A stretch of DNA of 36,139 nucleotides from a virus. Both the position numbers and the translations under genes were made by a program. The stretch spans positions 1 to 36,139 of the IMG/VR virus record IMGVR_UViG_3300017714_000050, one strand, 5' to 3'. Position 1 is the stretch's first letter, and each line of letters opens with the position of its first letter. Positions 18,103 to 25,812 of the stretch are shown one piece after another. The notes under the pieces are model-generated. The model searched no databases, was not told the origin of the DNA, and was given only the letters and a program-made list of their open reading frames with translations.

Positions 18103-18245
18103 GGTTGAACACCATCCCAGCAATCTCCACATAGATACCCAAGCGGTAATAGGAAACAAAATTCGTTAAGGTCAACACTTACTCCACAACCAACGCACCG
18201 GTTAGACTTGGGGTGCTCTATTCTTTTCTTTCCTTTGTATATCAT
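18099..18245 (-). CDS. Small zinc-binding protein (48 aa)
   Basis: ATG at 18245, 2 nt after the upstream stop and preceded by TAGAGGAATGAT. The protein starts MIYKGKKRIEHPKSNRCVGC and has CVGC and CGDC knuckles with a hydrophobic stretch between. It is too short for routine gene calling, but both ends are coupled to its neighbours. Function unknown. Confidence 0.65.
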   Translation of the reverse strand: MIYKGKKRIEHPKSNRCVGCGVSVDLNEFCFLLPLGYLCGDCWDGVQP

Positions 18246-18247
18246 AA

Positions 18248-18547
18248 TCATTCCTCTACATCAGGTGCATCAACATAATCAATATCAAACTCAATATCAT
18301 CTATTTCACCGTCAGAATCGTTCCACGATATATCTCCATCCATATAATCAGACCAATCTACCGTTTCATCTACTATTGATTTGTACGCTCGTAGGTCATT
18401 TGGGTTTATTCGTGCCTCAAAGGTGATAGTCATTTTACCCCTAACCGTTATCTGCAAACCACAACAAGTAATTGCATCGTCTATATCTTCGTGTGTTCCA
18501 TCGCATTCCATACACTTGAACGCTTCTGTCTTTTCAATTCCCGCCAT
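18248..18547 (-). CDS. Acidic zinc-knuckle protein (99 aa)
   Basis: Leaderless-type start at 18547 behind the TATA box at 18569. The N-terminus has CMEC and a CC pair (residues about 12-30), an incomplete zinc-ribbon pattern. The rest is strongly acidic (WSDYMDGDISWNDSDGEIDD), possibly a DNA-mimic or a protein-interaction tail. First gene of the unit leading to rfcS. Not recognised. Confidence 0.7.
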   Translation of the reverse strand: MAGIEKTEAFKCMECDGTHEDIDDAITCCGLQITVRGKMTITFEARINPNDLRAYKSIVDETVDWSDYMDGDISWNDSDGEIDDIEFDIDYVDAPDVEE

Positions 18548-18568
18548 ACATACCCATTATATTGAAAG

Positions 18569-18595
18569 CATATAAACATACCTATGGGCGGTCTT
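18569..18595 (-). promoter_or_regulatory. Promoter of acidic zinc protein/rfcS unit (TATA plus AAGA box)
   Basis: ATGTTTATATG, 22-32 nt before the ATG at 18547, with AAGA exactly 16 nt upstream, the latter inside the coding end of the preceding 43-aa gene. TATGTTTATATGCTTTCA is shared word for word with the promoter at 24386. Confidence 0.8.
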
Positions 18596-18713
18596 GGCTA
18601 CCAGTTAACGCCTTATATCTTTCCGAAAGAGTAAATGCTAGTTCGGTCTGGCCTAAATGATAGAGAATAGTTATAGCATCATGGGCTATTCGGGTCATCT
18701 CGGTATTAGACAT
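18582..18713 (-). CDS. Small helical protein (43 aa)
   Basis: ATG at 18713 overlaps the preceding stop by a few nt; stop TAG at 18582 lies against the next promoter. The sequence begins MSNTEMTRIAHDAITILYHL and looks like two amphipathic helices (TRIAHDAITILYHLG, TELAFTLSERYKALTG). No cysteines. Last gene of the 20452 unit. Tight coupling is the main support. Confidence 0.5.
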   Translation of the reverse strand: MSNTEMTRIAHDAITILYHLGQTELAFTLSERYKALTGSQDRP

Positions 18714-18948
18714 TAAATATCATTCCGTTAAGTCTTTCAATTCGCATTTCCAAATCCCTAATAATACGCTCGGCAGTAGTGGGGTGTATCTTTTGAAAAT
18801 GTCTTCGGCATTTTAAACAGACCAAATATTTGTCCGATTCACCATAAGAACCATCGGGAGTGTGATGGCATACTTCCTCAGTATCTTCTTTGATACTATC
18901 CATGCCGTGAACATACCACAGGTTGCCCTCAGAATCTTCCGATGGCAT
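18706..18948 (-). CDS. Small zinc-binding protein (80 aa)
   Basis: Start ATG overlaps the previous stop (TAATG). It has CHH (residues 27-29), CLKC (44-47) and a later HP, consistent with one zinc site, followed by a helical ERIIRDLEMRIERLNGMIF tail that may form a coiled coil. Unknown function; member of the 20452 unit. Confidence 0.65.
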   Translation of the reverse strand: MPSEDSEGNLWYVHGMDSIKEDTEEVCHHTPDGSYGESDKYLVCLKCRRHFQKIHPTTAERIIRDLEMRIERLNGMIFNV

Positions 18949-19184
18949 TATGAATACCTCTCAATATCCTCAAAGTCCATGTGTTCTTCTTCTATGACAT
19001 ATTCGGCCAACACATCTATTAAGTCCTTGGTGTGCATATTCTTTAGTATCTGAATCATCCAATCTAAGGCCATAGCATGTGGAGTAGTATTGTTTTGTTG
19101 CCGATGACAAACTTGCCATACCCAATCGTGAACGCTATCATAACCTGCGTTTTCCAAGTCTTCTAGTTCACTCGCCGTTGCCAT
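18948..19184 (-). CDS. Small acidic helical protein (78 aa)
   Basis: Adjacent to its upstream neighbour with no gap and overlapping the next gene at TAATG. Mostly alpha-helical by composition (HAMALDWMIQILKNMHTKDL, IDVLAEYVIEEEHMDFEDIE). No family recognised. Coupling supports it being translated. Confidence 0.6.
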   Translation of the reverse strand: MATASELEDLENAGYDSVHDWVWQVCHRQQNNTTPHAMALDWMIQILKNMHTKDLIDVLAEYVIEEEHMDFEDIERYS

Positions 19185-19502
19185 CTATTGTTCACCTTCT
19201 GCATCTAAATTGTTTTGGTGGTAATCGTATTCTCTTCGCCTTTCAATGTTATCAAAGTGTTGTTCGAGGATAGACCATATATCAAACATCTCACCATTCC
19301 AGATTATGTCAATAGAACCCTCGTCAAATTCTATTCGGTAATCCTGATTAACACCTGTATAATCAACATGGGTTTTATGTCGTAGTTCTTCTGATTCTTT
19401 TAATTGCTTTTTAAGTTTGGCTATCTGTTCATCACGAACAATGATTTGCGCCTCTAGTATTTCTTCCATTTTACTTGCCATCCAATTCCACTCCGGTTTC
19501 AT
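19185..19502 (-). CDS. Coiled-coil protein (105 aa)
   Basis: Residues about 10-42 form a heptad-like helix (MEEILEAQIIVRDEQIAKLK, then KQLKESEEL). A beta-rich acidic middle follows (YRIEFDEGSIDIIWNGEM), then a charged tail. Start overlaps the upstream stop (ATGA). Unknown function. Confidence 0.6.
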   Translation of the reverse strand: MKPEWNWMASKMEEILEAQIIVRDEQIAKLKKQLKESEELRHKTHVDYTGVNQDYRIEFDEGSIDIIWNGEMFDIWSILEQHFDNIERRREYDYHQNNLDAEGEQ

Positions 19503-19867
19503 TCCTCTTCCTCATTACGCCTTGCTCTAACCTCTAATATCACATCAGGGTCATTACTACCATAACATAGGTAGTTAAGGCTCTCTAGGAATTTATCATC
19601 ATCAATATGTAGGTTTCCCAATGCAATAAAAAATTGCTCATAATTATTCAACAAAGCCATTTTCATATCCCATTCTTCTTCGGTTTCAACGGCATGACAT
19701 AGCCACCAACCTTGGACTATTGATTCAGGGTCTTCTTCATCGTTTAATGTTCTAAACCTACCTGCGCTTACCCATCCGGTATCAACACGCATTGATAAGT
19801 CTATTTCTCTAACCAACATGTAGTCGGCGTTTGCTGCTTGTGCTATGTGTTCTGCTTCTGGTATCAT
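19499..19867 (-). CDS. Hypothetical acidic protein (122 aa)
   Basis: Starts MIPEAEHIAQAANADYMLVR. Contains a WW pair (IVQGWWLCHAVETEEEWDMK) and an acidic end (RARRNEEEE). No zinc knuckles or known motif seen. It is spaced 4 nt from the upstream zinc-finger gene and overlaps the downstream one by 4 nt. Confidence 0.6.
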   Translation of the reverse strand: MIPEAEHIAQAANADYMLVREIDLSMRVDTGWVSAGRFRTLNDEEDPESIVQGWWLCHAVETEEEWDMKMALLNNYEQFFIALGNLHIDDDKFLESLNYLCYGSNDPDVILEVRARRNEEEE

Positions 19868-19871
19868 TGTA

Positions 19872-20126
19872 TCACCTTTTTATTATTTGTGGCTTGGCAT
19901 CCATGCCTAGACCATTACATCTAAAACACTCGATGCCCTCTACCTTCCCCGCACCCATGCAGGCTGCGCATTTCATTTGAATTGCTCCGCCATCAAACAT
20001 GCAGTATCGGTCTCCAGTAGTTCTGTTAATTATAGTATGTGCTTGTGTTCTCCATGTATTACACCGACAACACTTACCTATCCAATCGGCAGGTGATGAA
20101 TTATTTGATGCTCTAACCCATGTCAT
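19872..20126 (-). CDS. Zinc-finger protein with DnaJ-like CxxCxGxG repeats (84 aa)
   Basis: The N-terminal half has CCRC near residue 19, then C42. The C-terminal half holds two DnaJ-type repeats, CAACMGAGKV and CFRCNGLG, which usually pair to bind zinc. There is no J domain, so it is a stand-alone zinc module, perhaps for protein or RNA binding. ATGA overlap with the upstream DUF1599-like gene. Confidence 0.7.
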   Translation of the reverse strand: MTWVRASNNSSPADWIGKCCRCNTWRTQAHTIINRTTGDRYCMFDGGAIQMKCAACMGAGKVEGIECFRCNGLGMDAKPQIIKR

Positions 20127-20452
20127 TCAAAATCCCCCCAAATTTCTGGTTTATGTATTGAATTGAAAGCACGAAGATTAATTAGGTAGCCTAGCAAATC
20201 ATCTATCAATTCTCGTTCTTCAGATTCAGAACGACACTTTGATAATTTTCTAAGTCTATCATCAATCCGTAATCGTATAGCATCTTCCGCACCAACGGAA
20301 GAAAGAATAGTAACGGGCTGGAAAATAGATGAACCCCATTTTTGGTGATGTTGTAGCATACCCTTGCGAACTGATGTAAGGGTGTTTTCTATTGCCATCT
20401 TCCACGATGTGTTTCGGGCAACATTATTTGATGGTTCGCTCATGTCCTCCAT
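20123..20452 (-). CDS. DUF1599/nucleotide-modification-associated (MazG-like) domain protein
   Basis: A 109-aa helical protein. The core GAEDAIRLRIDDRLRKLS then SEERELIDDLLGYLINLRAF resembles the phage DUF1599 pattern (hxIRhxDKhxRh, then ES-D-DhhGYhhhh), also called nucleotide modification associated domain 1. Known members occur with phage base-modification genes. First gene of a unit with a leaderless promoter at 20475. Recognition is by eye. Confidence 0.55.
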   Translation of the reverse strand: MEDMSEPSNNVARNTSWKMAIENTLTSVRKGMLQHHQKWGSSIFQPVTILSSVGAEDAIRLRIDDRLRKLSKCRSESEERELIDDLLGYLINLRAFNSIHKPEIWGDFE

Positions 20453-20474
20453 ACATTACCATTGTATGTTATAG

Positions 20475-20501
20475 TATATAAACATGGTTATACCCGTTCT
20501 T
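20475..20501 (-). promoter_or_regulatory. Promoter of DUF1599-like unit (TATA plus AAGA box)
   Basis: ATGTTTATATA, 23-33 nt before the ATG at 20452, with AAGA exactly 16 nt upstream. Both elements overlap the last codons of the winged-helix gene that ends at 20488. Confidence 0.8.
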
Positions 20502-20889
20502 GGCGTTCACATTGGAGGCATTTATCATTAGGTAGTAGTATTCTTTTCCGAGCACATGTATGACACCGACCAACATTTTGACTTTCCTTCTTAGATAGTA
20601 TTCCCACAGGCATAGTCATTATCAATTCCTCATTGTTAGTAATTAGGTCTCGGTTAATATCAAACAAAGTATGGAGTGTTTTGTTGCCAGTTTCTGTTAC
20701 CGTTACTTCAGTTCCTACCGGTATTACCTGGCTATTTTTATTCATAATAGATGAAAGCGAATGCTCGGTTGGTTCTTTTAGGAGTTTGTAGTTTTTATGA
20801 ATATGCTCATACATTTGCCCCTTAGTCATCGGGCCAAGTTCCCATAGCGTATCTAAAACGATTCGCCTAATACGCTTATTCCTCACCAT
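20488..20889 (-). CDS. Winged-helix protein with C-terminal zinc ribbon (133 aa)
   Basis: Residues 6-70 look like a winged helix (IRRIVLDTLWELGPMTKGQM, then HSLSSIMNKN). The C-terminus has CHTC and CLQC knuckles 13 residues apart. The architecture suits a transcription regulator. Monocistronic, with its own TATA box at 20914. One of several winged-helix proteins in the window. Confidence 0.7.
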   Translation of the reverse strand: MVRNKRIRRIVLDTLWELGPMTKGQMYEHIHKNYKLLKEPTEHSLSSIMNKNSQVIPVGTEVTVTETGNKTLHTLFDINRDLITNNEELIMTMPVGILSKKESQNVGRCHTCARKRILLPNDKCLQCERQERV

Positions 20890-20913
20890 GTTAATATATG
20901 CTATGTGTTGAGG

Positions 20914-20923
20914 TCTATAAACT
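20914..20923 (-). promoter_or_regulatory. TATA box of winged-helix/zinc-ribbon gene
   Basis: AGTTTATAGA on the minus strand, 25-34 nt before the ATG at 20889, overlapping the stop of the membrane protein gene. It lacks the ATG preceding TTTATA seen at other promoters. Confidence 0.55.
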
Positions 20924-21132
20924 TAGTCTTCCATACTTAAATACATGGCATTTCTAAGTGCAGTTTGTGCTGCTTCAGTTTCATGGTGGTCATTAGACAA
21001 TAACAAAATTCGTGTCTGCATTACTCGTCCTTCCTTTTTATCAAAGTACTCATTTATCCAGCCTACTACAAATGACATAGCGAGCCATGCTCCACAGAAT
21101 AGTGTCGTGTAAACAGATGTTGCTAAAGCCAT
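20923..21132 (-). CDS. Small membrane protein (69 aa)
   Basis: One N-terminal hydrophobic helix (residues about 3-26, VYTTLFCGAWLAMSFVVGW), then a charged cytoplasmic-type tail (DKKEGR). Start overlaps the upstream gene by 10 nt. It closes the MCM-like operon. Function unknown. Confidence 0.55.
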   Translation of the reverse strand: MALATSVYTTLFCGAWLAMSFVVGWINEYFDKKEGRVMQTRILLLSNDHHETEAAQTALRNAMYLSMED

Positions 21133-21791
21133 GAAACGCTAGGCTCTTTCCTTTTGGTTATAAGAGTTTGCTCGGGTTGTATGGTTCTTAGTTCGTTGCG
21201 AGCATCAACATTGTTATCTAGTAACTGCAACCCGTATATATCGGATTCCCTAAACGGATAATCTTCTGGTAGTTTAGTAGGCATATCTTTCTTCTTTGGG
21301 TAGGTTGGATTTTTGCCCGTTCCTTTGACACAGAACGCCAATATAGCATAGGAGTAGGTAGTGGGTAGGGTGAACATTACTTCGGCCATCCTGCGCCATT
21401 TCTGCACACCAGAATTATCATTCGCTTTCAACCATGCCAGTGCTAGTGGGAGCGGTGTTTTTGTTGATTTCAGCAATTCATATACATACTGTCTATCTCC
21501 GTATTTGAATATAGAGTTTATTGCACGATTTACCCCATCATCACCTTTGCTAAGTGAATTGTCAATTATAATCCGCTCTTTGATTTCCTTAGATAGTTTA
21601 GGTAATTTATCCACAACGAATACCAATCTGTAAGCAACAACATCAATCCACTCTTTAATCATCTTTTCAGTAATCTTTGACATGAATACTATATAAGTGG
21701 TAGAGGGTGCGGTAGGTAAATACTTAACACCATGACTAAGAATAAAATTACCCTTTTTGTATGGGCGTTCATCGGCTGTTAAAAATATCAT
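21123..21791 (-). CDS. Hypothetical protein, possibly clamp-loader-delta-like (222 aa)
   Basis: ATG at 21791 overlaps the upstream stop (ATGA) and has GAGG seven nt before it. The first 80 residues could be an ATP-independent alpha/beta domain (TYIVFMSKIT, then YRLVFVVDKLPKLSKEIKER). A helical region follows (VNRAINSIFKYGDRQYVYEL, LALAWLK). This vaguely recalls the delta/collar parts of clamp loaders, but there is no P-loop and the similarity is too weak to claim. Positively charged tail. Confidence 0.6.
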   Translation of the reverse strand: MIFLTADERPYKKGNFILSHGVKYLPTAPSTTYIVFMSKITEKMIKEWIDVVAYRLVFVVDKLPKLSKEIKERIIIDNSLSKGDDGVNRAINSIFKYGDRQYVYELLKSTKTPLPLALAWLKANDNSGVQKWRRMAEVMFTLPTTYSYAILAFCVKGTGKNPTYPKKKDMPTKLPEDYPFRESDIYGLQLLDNNVDARNELRTIQPEQTLITKRKEPSVSWL

Positions 21792-22048
21792 AACCATGCC
21801 TCTAAATCATCTTGCTCGGATAACCATTGGGCTAATCGTCTAACGGCTGATTCAGACACACACCATGCTTCGGCAATAGACTTGTTAGTGATTTTGTAAT
21901 TACCACAATAGAAAGAGTAACCAGTGGTATGCCACTTAATCCACACACCTTCTTCCATTAGTGCTTTCCAGAATTTGTGCATGTCTTTTGCAGGAACCTG
22001 CCTAACTGCCATATATCGTGTTCTTCTTTTCCAATCGCTATTCATCAT
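21788..22048 (-). CDS. Small helix-turn-helix protein (86 aa)
   Basis: ATG at 22048 forms an ATGA overlap with the preceding stop; a TTG two codons earlier is less likely. KITNKSIAEAWCVSESAVRR is a clear helix-turn-helix, preceded by an aromatic beta-rich part (WIKWHTTGYSFYCGNYK). Likely DNA-binding, directly downstream of the terminase-like protein. Confidence 0.65.
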   Translation of the reverse strand: MMNSDWKRRTRYMAVRQVPAKDMHKFWKALMEEGVWIKWHTTGYSFYCGNYKITNKSIAEAWCVSESAVRRLAQWLSEQDDLEAWL

Positions 22049-22677
22049 TCCCAATCCCCCTCGTTGTAGTCTATAACATAGGTTGGTTCTTTAAGTGCTG
22101 CCATTCGCAGTTCCACTTCATCTAATAGGTCTGGTTTGTCAGCCAATACGCTGACTAAAATACCCATGACACTATCGACTCGGTTTTGTGCCAATAGCAA
22201 TTGTGAATCGACTCCGATTTCCTTTTTCAATTGTCCTATTAATCTAAGACTTTGGTTTGCTTGATTAGTTAGTCTTGCTGCGTCGGCAACCCAATCCGAT
22301 GTAATGCCCTCATCATCTTTACGGACTTCGAGTTCCTCTATCCATGTGATTAACTTTTGCGCTATGTCTTCTGCAACGGTAATTGTACTGATAGTATCGT
22401 TGCGAGCCTTTTCCATGAATGCTGCTTCAGTATGGTCATAGTGTCTATGGTTATCCATGTGGTCTTGAACAGTTCCGGTAGGCCAATTTTGTGATGTTTC
22501 AAGGTGCATAGATGTTATCTGGCCTGTCATTATCTTTACCTCCCATACTTTGTGGTGAGGGTTAGCACACATAGGACATGGGGAATCATTAGAAGTCAAT
22601 ACCCACGCTAATGTTCTTTCAACAACGGGGTCTTCAGTTTCATCTAAATGTTGTCGGATTTCCCGTTCAGTTCTCAT
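22045..22677 (-). CDS. Zinc/HTH DNA-binding protein, small-terminase-like (210 aa)
   Basis: ATG at 22677 overlaps the MCM-like stop (ATGA), with GGGGAGG upstream; an in-frame start at 22695 is less likely. CPMCANPHHKVWEVKIMTGQ followed by WPTGTVQDHMDNHRHY matches the CxxCxHP, helix-turn-helix, HxxxH pattern seen in many phage small terminase or terminase-associated proteins. The C-terminal half is helical (SLRLIGQLKKEIGVDSQLLL). DNA recognition for packaging is possible; a regulator is the alternative. No large terminase is in the window. Confidence 0.6.
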   Translation of the reverse strand: MRTEREIRQHLDETEDPVVERTLAWVLTSNDSPCPMCANPHHKVWEVKIMTGQITSMHLETSQNWPTGTVQDHMDNHRHYDHTEAAFMEKARNDTISTITVAEDIAQKLITWIEELEVRKDDEGITSDWVADAARLTNQANQSLRLIGQLKKEIGVDSQLLLAQNRVDSVMGILVSVLADKPDLLDEVELRMAALKEPTYVIDYNEGDWE

Positions 22678-23990
22678 TGGACTACGCCTCCCCACACAAC
22701 CTTTTTAGCGATTGTTTCTTGGACTTCCGGTGTAGGTGGTGCTCCAATACGACATGTAATACCTTTACGACCACGACCCTCTTTGCGTGGCACATACTCG
22801 TGATACCATGTTTGACCCATTAGAGATTCCTCCATCCAGCGTTTTGCTGCCTGATAGTCATTGGTAATCATACGCTCGACCTCCTTTAGGAGTGTGGACT
22901 TTGGAATGTCCTGTTGCCAGAATGTGTCTTTGATAAGCATTAGGTCTGCATCCATTACATTTCTGCGTTGTGAAAGTGATGATTCTAATAGCATTGTAAG
23001 TTCGGGTGTCAAATCAACATACAATACCTCTCCACCTACATAATCCTCACGCATCATAGTATAACCGATACAAAGTCTGCGGAATAGGTCAGATTCAAAG
23101 GAACGAACCTCCGGTCTTTCTAACCACTCCTCTACCCGTTCATCAAAGATAATACCTGTCGGAGGGCTTTGCATAATTTTGTGTTGTCGCTGTAAGAACC
23201 ATCGGCGTATATCCATGTTTAACGAAGCCAATTCGACCCGTTCACCATTAGACATTTGGGCTTGCTTGCGTTGCGCTCTTTTGTATTCTAACTCTTTGTT
23301 CGGTGTCATTTCAATGTCGATGATGAAGAACCTACGGTCTAAACCTGACTCTAATTCAAAACGACCTGGCTGAGTACCAGCCCATAGACTGTAAAGCGTA
23401 GTGTATTTGACCCAACCAGCCTTCAATGCTTTCATAACACGGCCATTGTCAGTGGAAGTTAGTAATTGGTTTTTCATATCAACCGAATGGTCTTTCTTGC
23501 CAGCATCGGAAATAGATGAAAACTCCTCGAAACCTAAGAAACCACAACACAATTCCTGTGCCAATGGTCGGCCTGTGATATTACCATCCTCATCAACCGA
23601 ACCAAACATACCAGACTCCGTAATCGAGTTTGGGCCAAGCATAGTCTTGAATCCTTCGCCATTGAATGCTTCTTTGTTGTATAGCAAACCATTGTGTTCT
23701 GCTAAGAACAATTGAATTAGAATTGATTTACCCGAACCTTTATCTCCACGCATTAGAATGTGTAGTCTGGTGTCGGCCAGCCTTGACATTGGGGTATAGA
23801 CGGGTTGTAGGTCATGCCTCATAGATGTTGGTAAATCTTTTTCACAACATAAGCAAAACATACCTTTGTTGATAATGTTGAACAGATGTGCTCCGATAGA
23901 GCAAATGAATATCGGTATCTTGTCATCAACATCAACATAGAAATTACGGCGGGCATATTCTTGGACTTGGGTAAATATATTTTGGGTCAT
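22674..23990 (-). CDS. MCM-like AAA+ ATPase, probable replicative helicase
   Basis: A 438-aa protein. Walker A is MRGDKGSGKSILI (80-92), Walker B CCGFLGFEEFSS near 150, and sensor-1 LWAGTQPGRFELESG. The arginine-finger-like GLDRRFFIID follows, comparable with the PLLSRFD segment of MCM. N-terminal FCLCC cysteines are present, but the full MCM N-terminal DNA-binding domain is missing. A C-terminal winged-helix-like part follows. In a replisome with primase, PolB, PCNA and RFC but no other helicase, a helicase role is likely; a related AAA+ regulator is the alternative. Confidence 0.7.
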   Translation of the reverse strand: MTQNIFTQVQEYARRNFYVDVDDKIPIFICSIGAHLFNIINKGMFCLCCEKDLPTSMRHDLQPVYTPMSRLADTRLHILMRGDKGSGKSILIQLFLAEHNGLLYNKEAFNGEGFKTMLGPNSITESGMFGSVDEDGNITGRPLAQELCCGFLGFEEFSSISDAGKKDHSVDMKNQLLTSTDNGRVMKALKAGWVKYTTLYSLWAGTQPGRFELESGLDRRFFIIDIEMTPNKELEYKRAQRKQAQMSNGERVELASLNMDIRRWFLQRQHKIMQSPPTGIIFDERVEEWLERPEVRSFESDLFRRLCIGYTMMREDYVGGEVLYVDLTPELTMLLESSLSQRRNVMDADLMLIKDTFWQQDIPKSTLLKEVERMITNDYQAAKRWMEESLMGQTWYHEYVPRKEGRGRKGITCRIGAPPTPEVQETIAKKVVWGGVVQ

Positions 23991-24361
23991 AGTGTTTCCT
24001 CCATTTTGGAATTTACCTGCTTTGTTATGAAGGCAGGGTACTTCTTTAATCCGTATCGTAGCGATACTCCTCTCTTTAATTTATCAACCAATTCATTTAC
24101 AATTATTTCTTCATCTATTATATCATATAGAGCAACCTTGTATTTGTGTATATTTCCGTGTGTTTGTTCATATCCAGTAATCTTAAACATGGGGTGTATT
24201 GAAAACAATGCAGCTGCTTTAGCGGTTTTAATTTGTAGGTTTCCTTTCTTGTCATTCCTTAGATAATCTAAAATCTCCTCTAGTGTTGATTCACCATTGA
24301 CCTTGATAAAAAAATACGCTGCGGTAATGAATCGCTTTGAACCAGAATGATTAGCACCCAT
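23987..24361 (-). CDS. Winged-helix protein heading the MCM-like operon (124 aa)
   Basis: The ATG at 24361 lies 25-35 nt from a consensus TATA box, so a leaderless start is favoured. The frame stays open upstream for another 107 codons (see 24362-24682). KRFITAAYFFIKVNGESTLE then EILDYLRNDKKG is a winged-helix-like start, and HPMFKITGYEQTHGNIHKYK the wing. The stop overlaps the helicase start. It may regulate the operon or bind origin DNA. Confidence 0.65.
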   Translation of the reverse strand: MGANHSGSKRFITAAYFFIKVNGESTLEEILDYLRNDKKGNLQIKTAKAAALFSIHPMFKITGYEQTHGNIHKYKVALYDIIDEEIIVNELVDKLKRGVSLRYGLKKYPAFITKQVNSKMEETL

Positions 24362-24682
24362 GCAAATATAGATGAACCGTGAAAGCATATAAACATAGCG
24401 ATTGAATTTAATCTTTTGATTCTTTCCTGTTTTGTCAAAAGAATTAAACGCCTGACTGCGCAGATGCTGGGGGAATTGTTTTATTTGTTCAATAGGTATT
24501 ATAAGAGTATTACAGATACCTATAATATTACTGTATTTTTTTGTCATATCTTTTTTATATCTAAGAGCAACAATAAAGAATACCGGAAACCGTTGTACTG
24601 CGTGGCAGTTTTTCTTTTTATAATTTTCAAAAGAATCAAAACAATTAAATATCTTAACCACCTCCTCGAGAAACAAAAACAA
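24362..24682 (-). other. In-frame open extension upstream of winged-helix gene; coding status unclear
   Basis: This 321-nt stretch is stop-free in frame with the gene at 23987-24361. It contains a near-perfect ribosome site (GAGGAGGTGGT at 24667-24657), but no ATG follows at normal spacing; the codon 8 nt after GGAGG is ATA (24652). Internal ATG occurs at 24547. The promoter at 24386 lies inside it. Either the real gene is about 220 aa, or this is a decayed or independent coding remnant. It is more AT-rich than its neighbours. Confidence 0.4.
24386..24396 (-). promoter_or_regulatory. TATA box of winged-helix/MCM-like operon
   Basis: ATGTTTATATG on the minus strand, 25-35 nt before the ATG at 24361. 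An 18-nt identity with the 18569 promoter (TATGTTTATATGCTTTCA) supports function. AAGA occurs 19 rather than 16 nt upstream. Confidence 0.7.
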
Positions 24683-24685
24683 AAA

Positions 24686-25522
24686 TTAATACAATGCTTG
24701 TTCTAATAGTGATACATTATACGAGAAATGTTTGGTCGTTGAACCTACGGTTCTTTCTTGCTTCCATAATGGTAGCAGTTTTCCATCACTTAATGCTGTC
24801 AAAACTTTGTGCGAGCGAGTCTTTGCGTATTCAATATACCTAATCATTGTCTTAATTTCGTCTTTGTCAAACAAATGTGGCTCTATACAAGCATATTTTC
24901 GGTCTTGATTAACTATATTAGTCAGGAATCCTAACTTACCGGAAGGCATTTGCATTACTCTAATGATATGCTTATGTGTCGGAGTAAGCCCAAACACCGC
25001 CACGATAGAGGGAACGGTCATTGAAGTCCTTTTAAACTCCACATCTTTTTCCCTTTTAATGAACTCATAGTTAGAAAATACTATATGCTGGCAGTTTTCG
25101 GCCTCAAGAATCGCAGCAATATCGAATAATGTTGGTTGAATGTCATCTGTAAAATTTTGATAAGTGAAGTCAACAACAAACAAATCTTTCCTATTTGTTC
25201 CCTGAACGACAATTTTTTGTGCATCTCCCTCACTGATAACGCCCCTAATAATATCTAAAGAAGTTTCGTCAAAATTATCGAGTCTGTGCTTTAGAACCGG
25301 ATTAAAATTTCTTCTTCCGAGTGGTTCTTTGAAACAAACTGTATCTAACAGTTGCCAGACACTTTCATAACCTTCAAAAATAATTCTTTCATGAGTACTT
25401 GTTGATACAACAAGTGTAGGACAAAAATGTCTGTTAAAATCCCAGCCAGAATAATCTATAATCTGAGTCGAATTGTCAGCAAAGTCAATAATGACTAAGC
25501 AATCTTGGTCTAAATATGTCAA
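24686..25522 (-). CDS. Hypothetical protein (278 aa)
   Basis: GGAGG sits seven nt before TTG 25522, immediately after the upstream stop; an ATG at 25540 would overlap that stop. Beta-strand-rich sequence with repeated VVDF/IIDF-like strands (LVIIDFADNSTQIIDYSG, FVVDFTYQNF) suggests a two-domain alpha/beta protein. No motif recognised. Last gene of the 27813 operon. Confidence 0.65.
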   Translation of the reverse strand: MTYLDQDCLVIIDFADNSTQIIDYSGWDFNRHFCPTLVVSTSTHERIIFEGYESVWQLLDTVCFKEPLGRRNFNPVLKHRLDNFDETSLDIIRGVISEGDAQKIVVQGTNRKDLFVVDFTYQNFTDDIQPTLFDIAAILEAENCQHIVFSNYEFIKREKDVEFKRTSMTVPSIVAVFGLTPTHKHIIRVMQMPSGKLGFLTNIVNQDRKYACIEPHLFDKDEIKTMIRYIEYAKTRSHKVLTALSDGKLLPLWKQERTVGSTTKHFSYNVSLLEQALY

Positions 25523-25524
25523 GG

Positions 25525-25812
25525 TTAGTCCTCCAACCATTCTAACATATCTTCTGGATATTGTAATCGCCAGATAGCACCGCTATAAGAATTTGAATTG
25601 CTATACACAGTTTGTTCTTCATGTGTAATTCCAGGCATACGCAATAGTATCTGTCCTATTTGTGATGAGCCATTGACAAACTTTTTTGCTGGCGAATCCA
25701 TAACGAAGCCATAAATTTGTTTTGTAGTTAAACCATCATAGTGTTCTTCAAGACACTTGTAAATTGCTTTCTTTAGTCTGATATTTTTTCTCTTTTGTTT
25801 CCCTTTAGGCAT
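25525..25812 (-). CDS. Basic winged-helix protein (95 aa)
   Basis: ATG 25812 is preceded by AAAGGAGG seven nt upstream. The N-terminus is basic (MPKGKQKRKNIRLKKA), followed by a winged-helix pattern (IYKCLEEHYDGLTTKQIYGF, IGQILLRMPG, IWRLQYPE). Same architecture as the genes at 27905, 20488 and 23987. Probably DNA-binding. Confidence 0.65.
   Translation of the reverse strand: MPKGKQKRKNIRLKKAIYKCLEEHYDGLTTKQIYGFVMDSPAKKFVNGSSQIGQILLRMPGITHEEQTVYSNSNSYSGAIWRLQYPEDMLEWLED

Noticed and set aside
21123-21791. Firm call as clamp-loader delta or second RFC subunit
   Set aside because: No P-loop, arginine finger or clear collar motif; the resemblance is only in helix/strand order.
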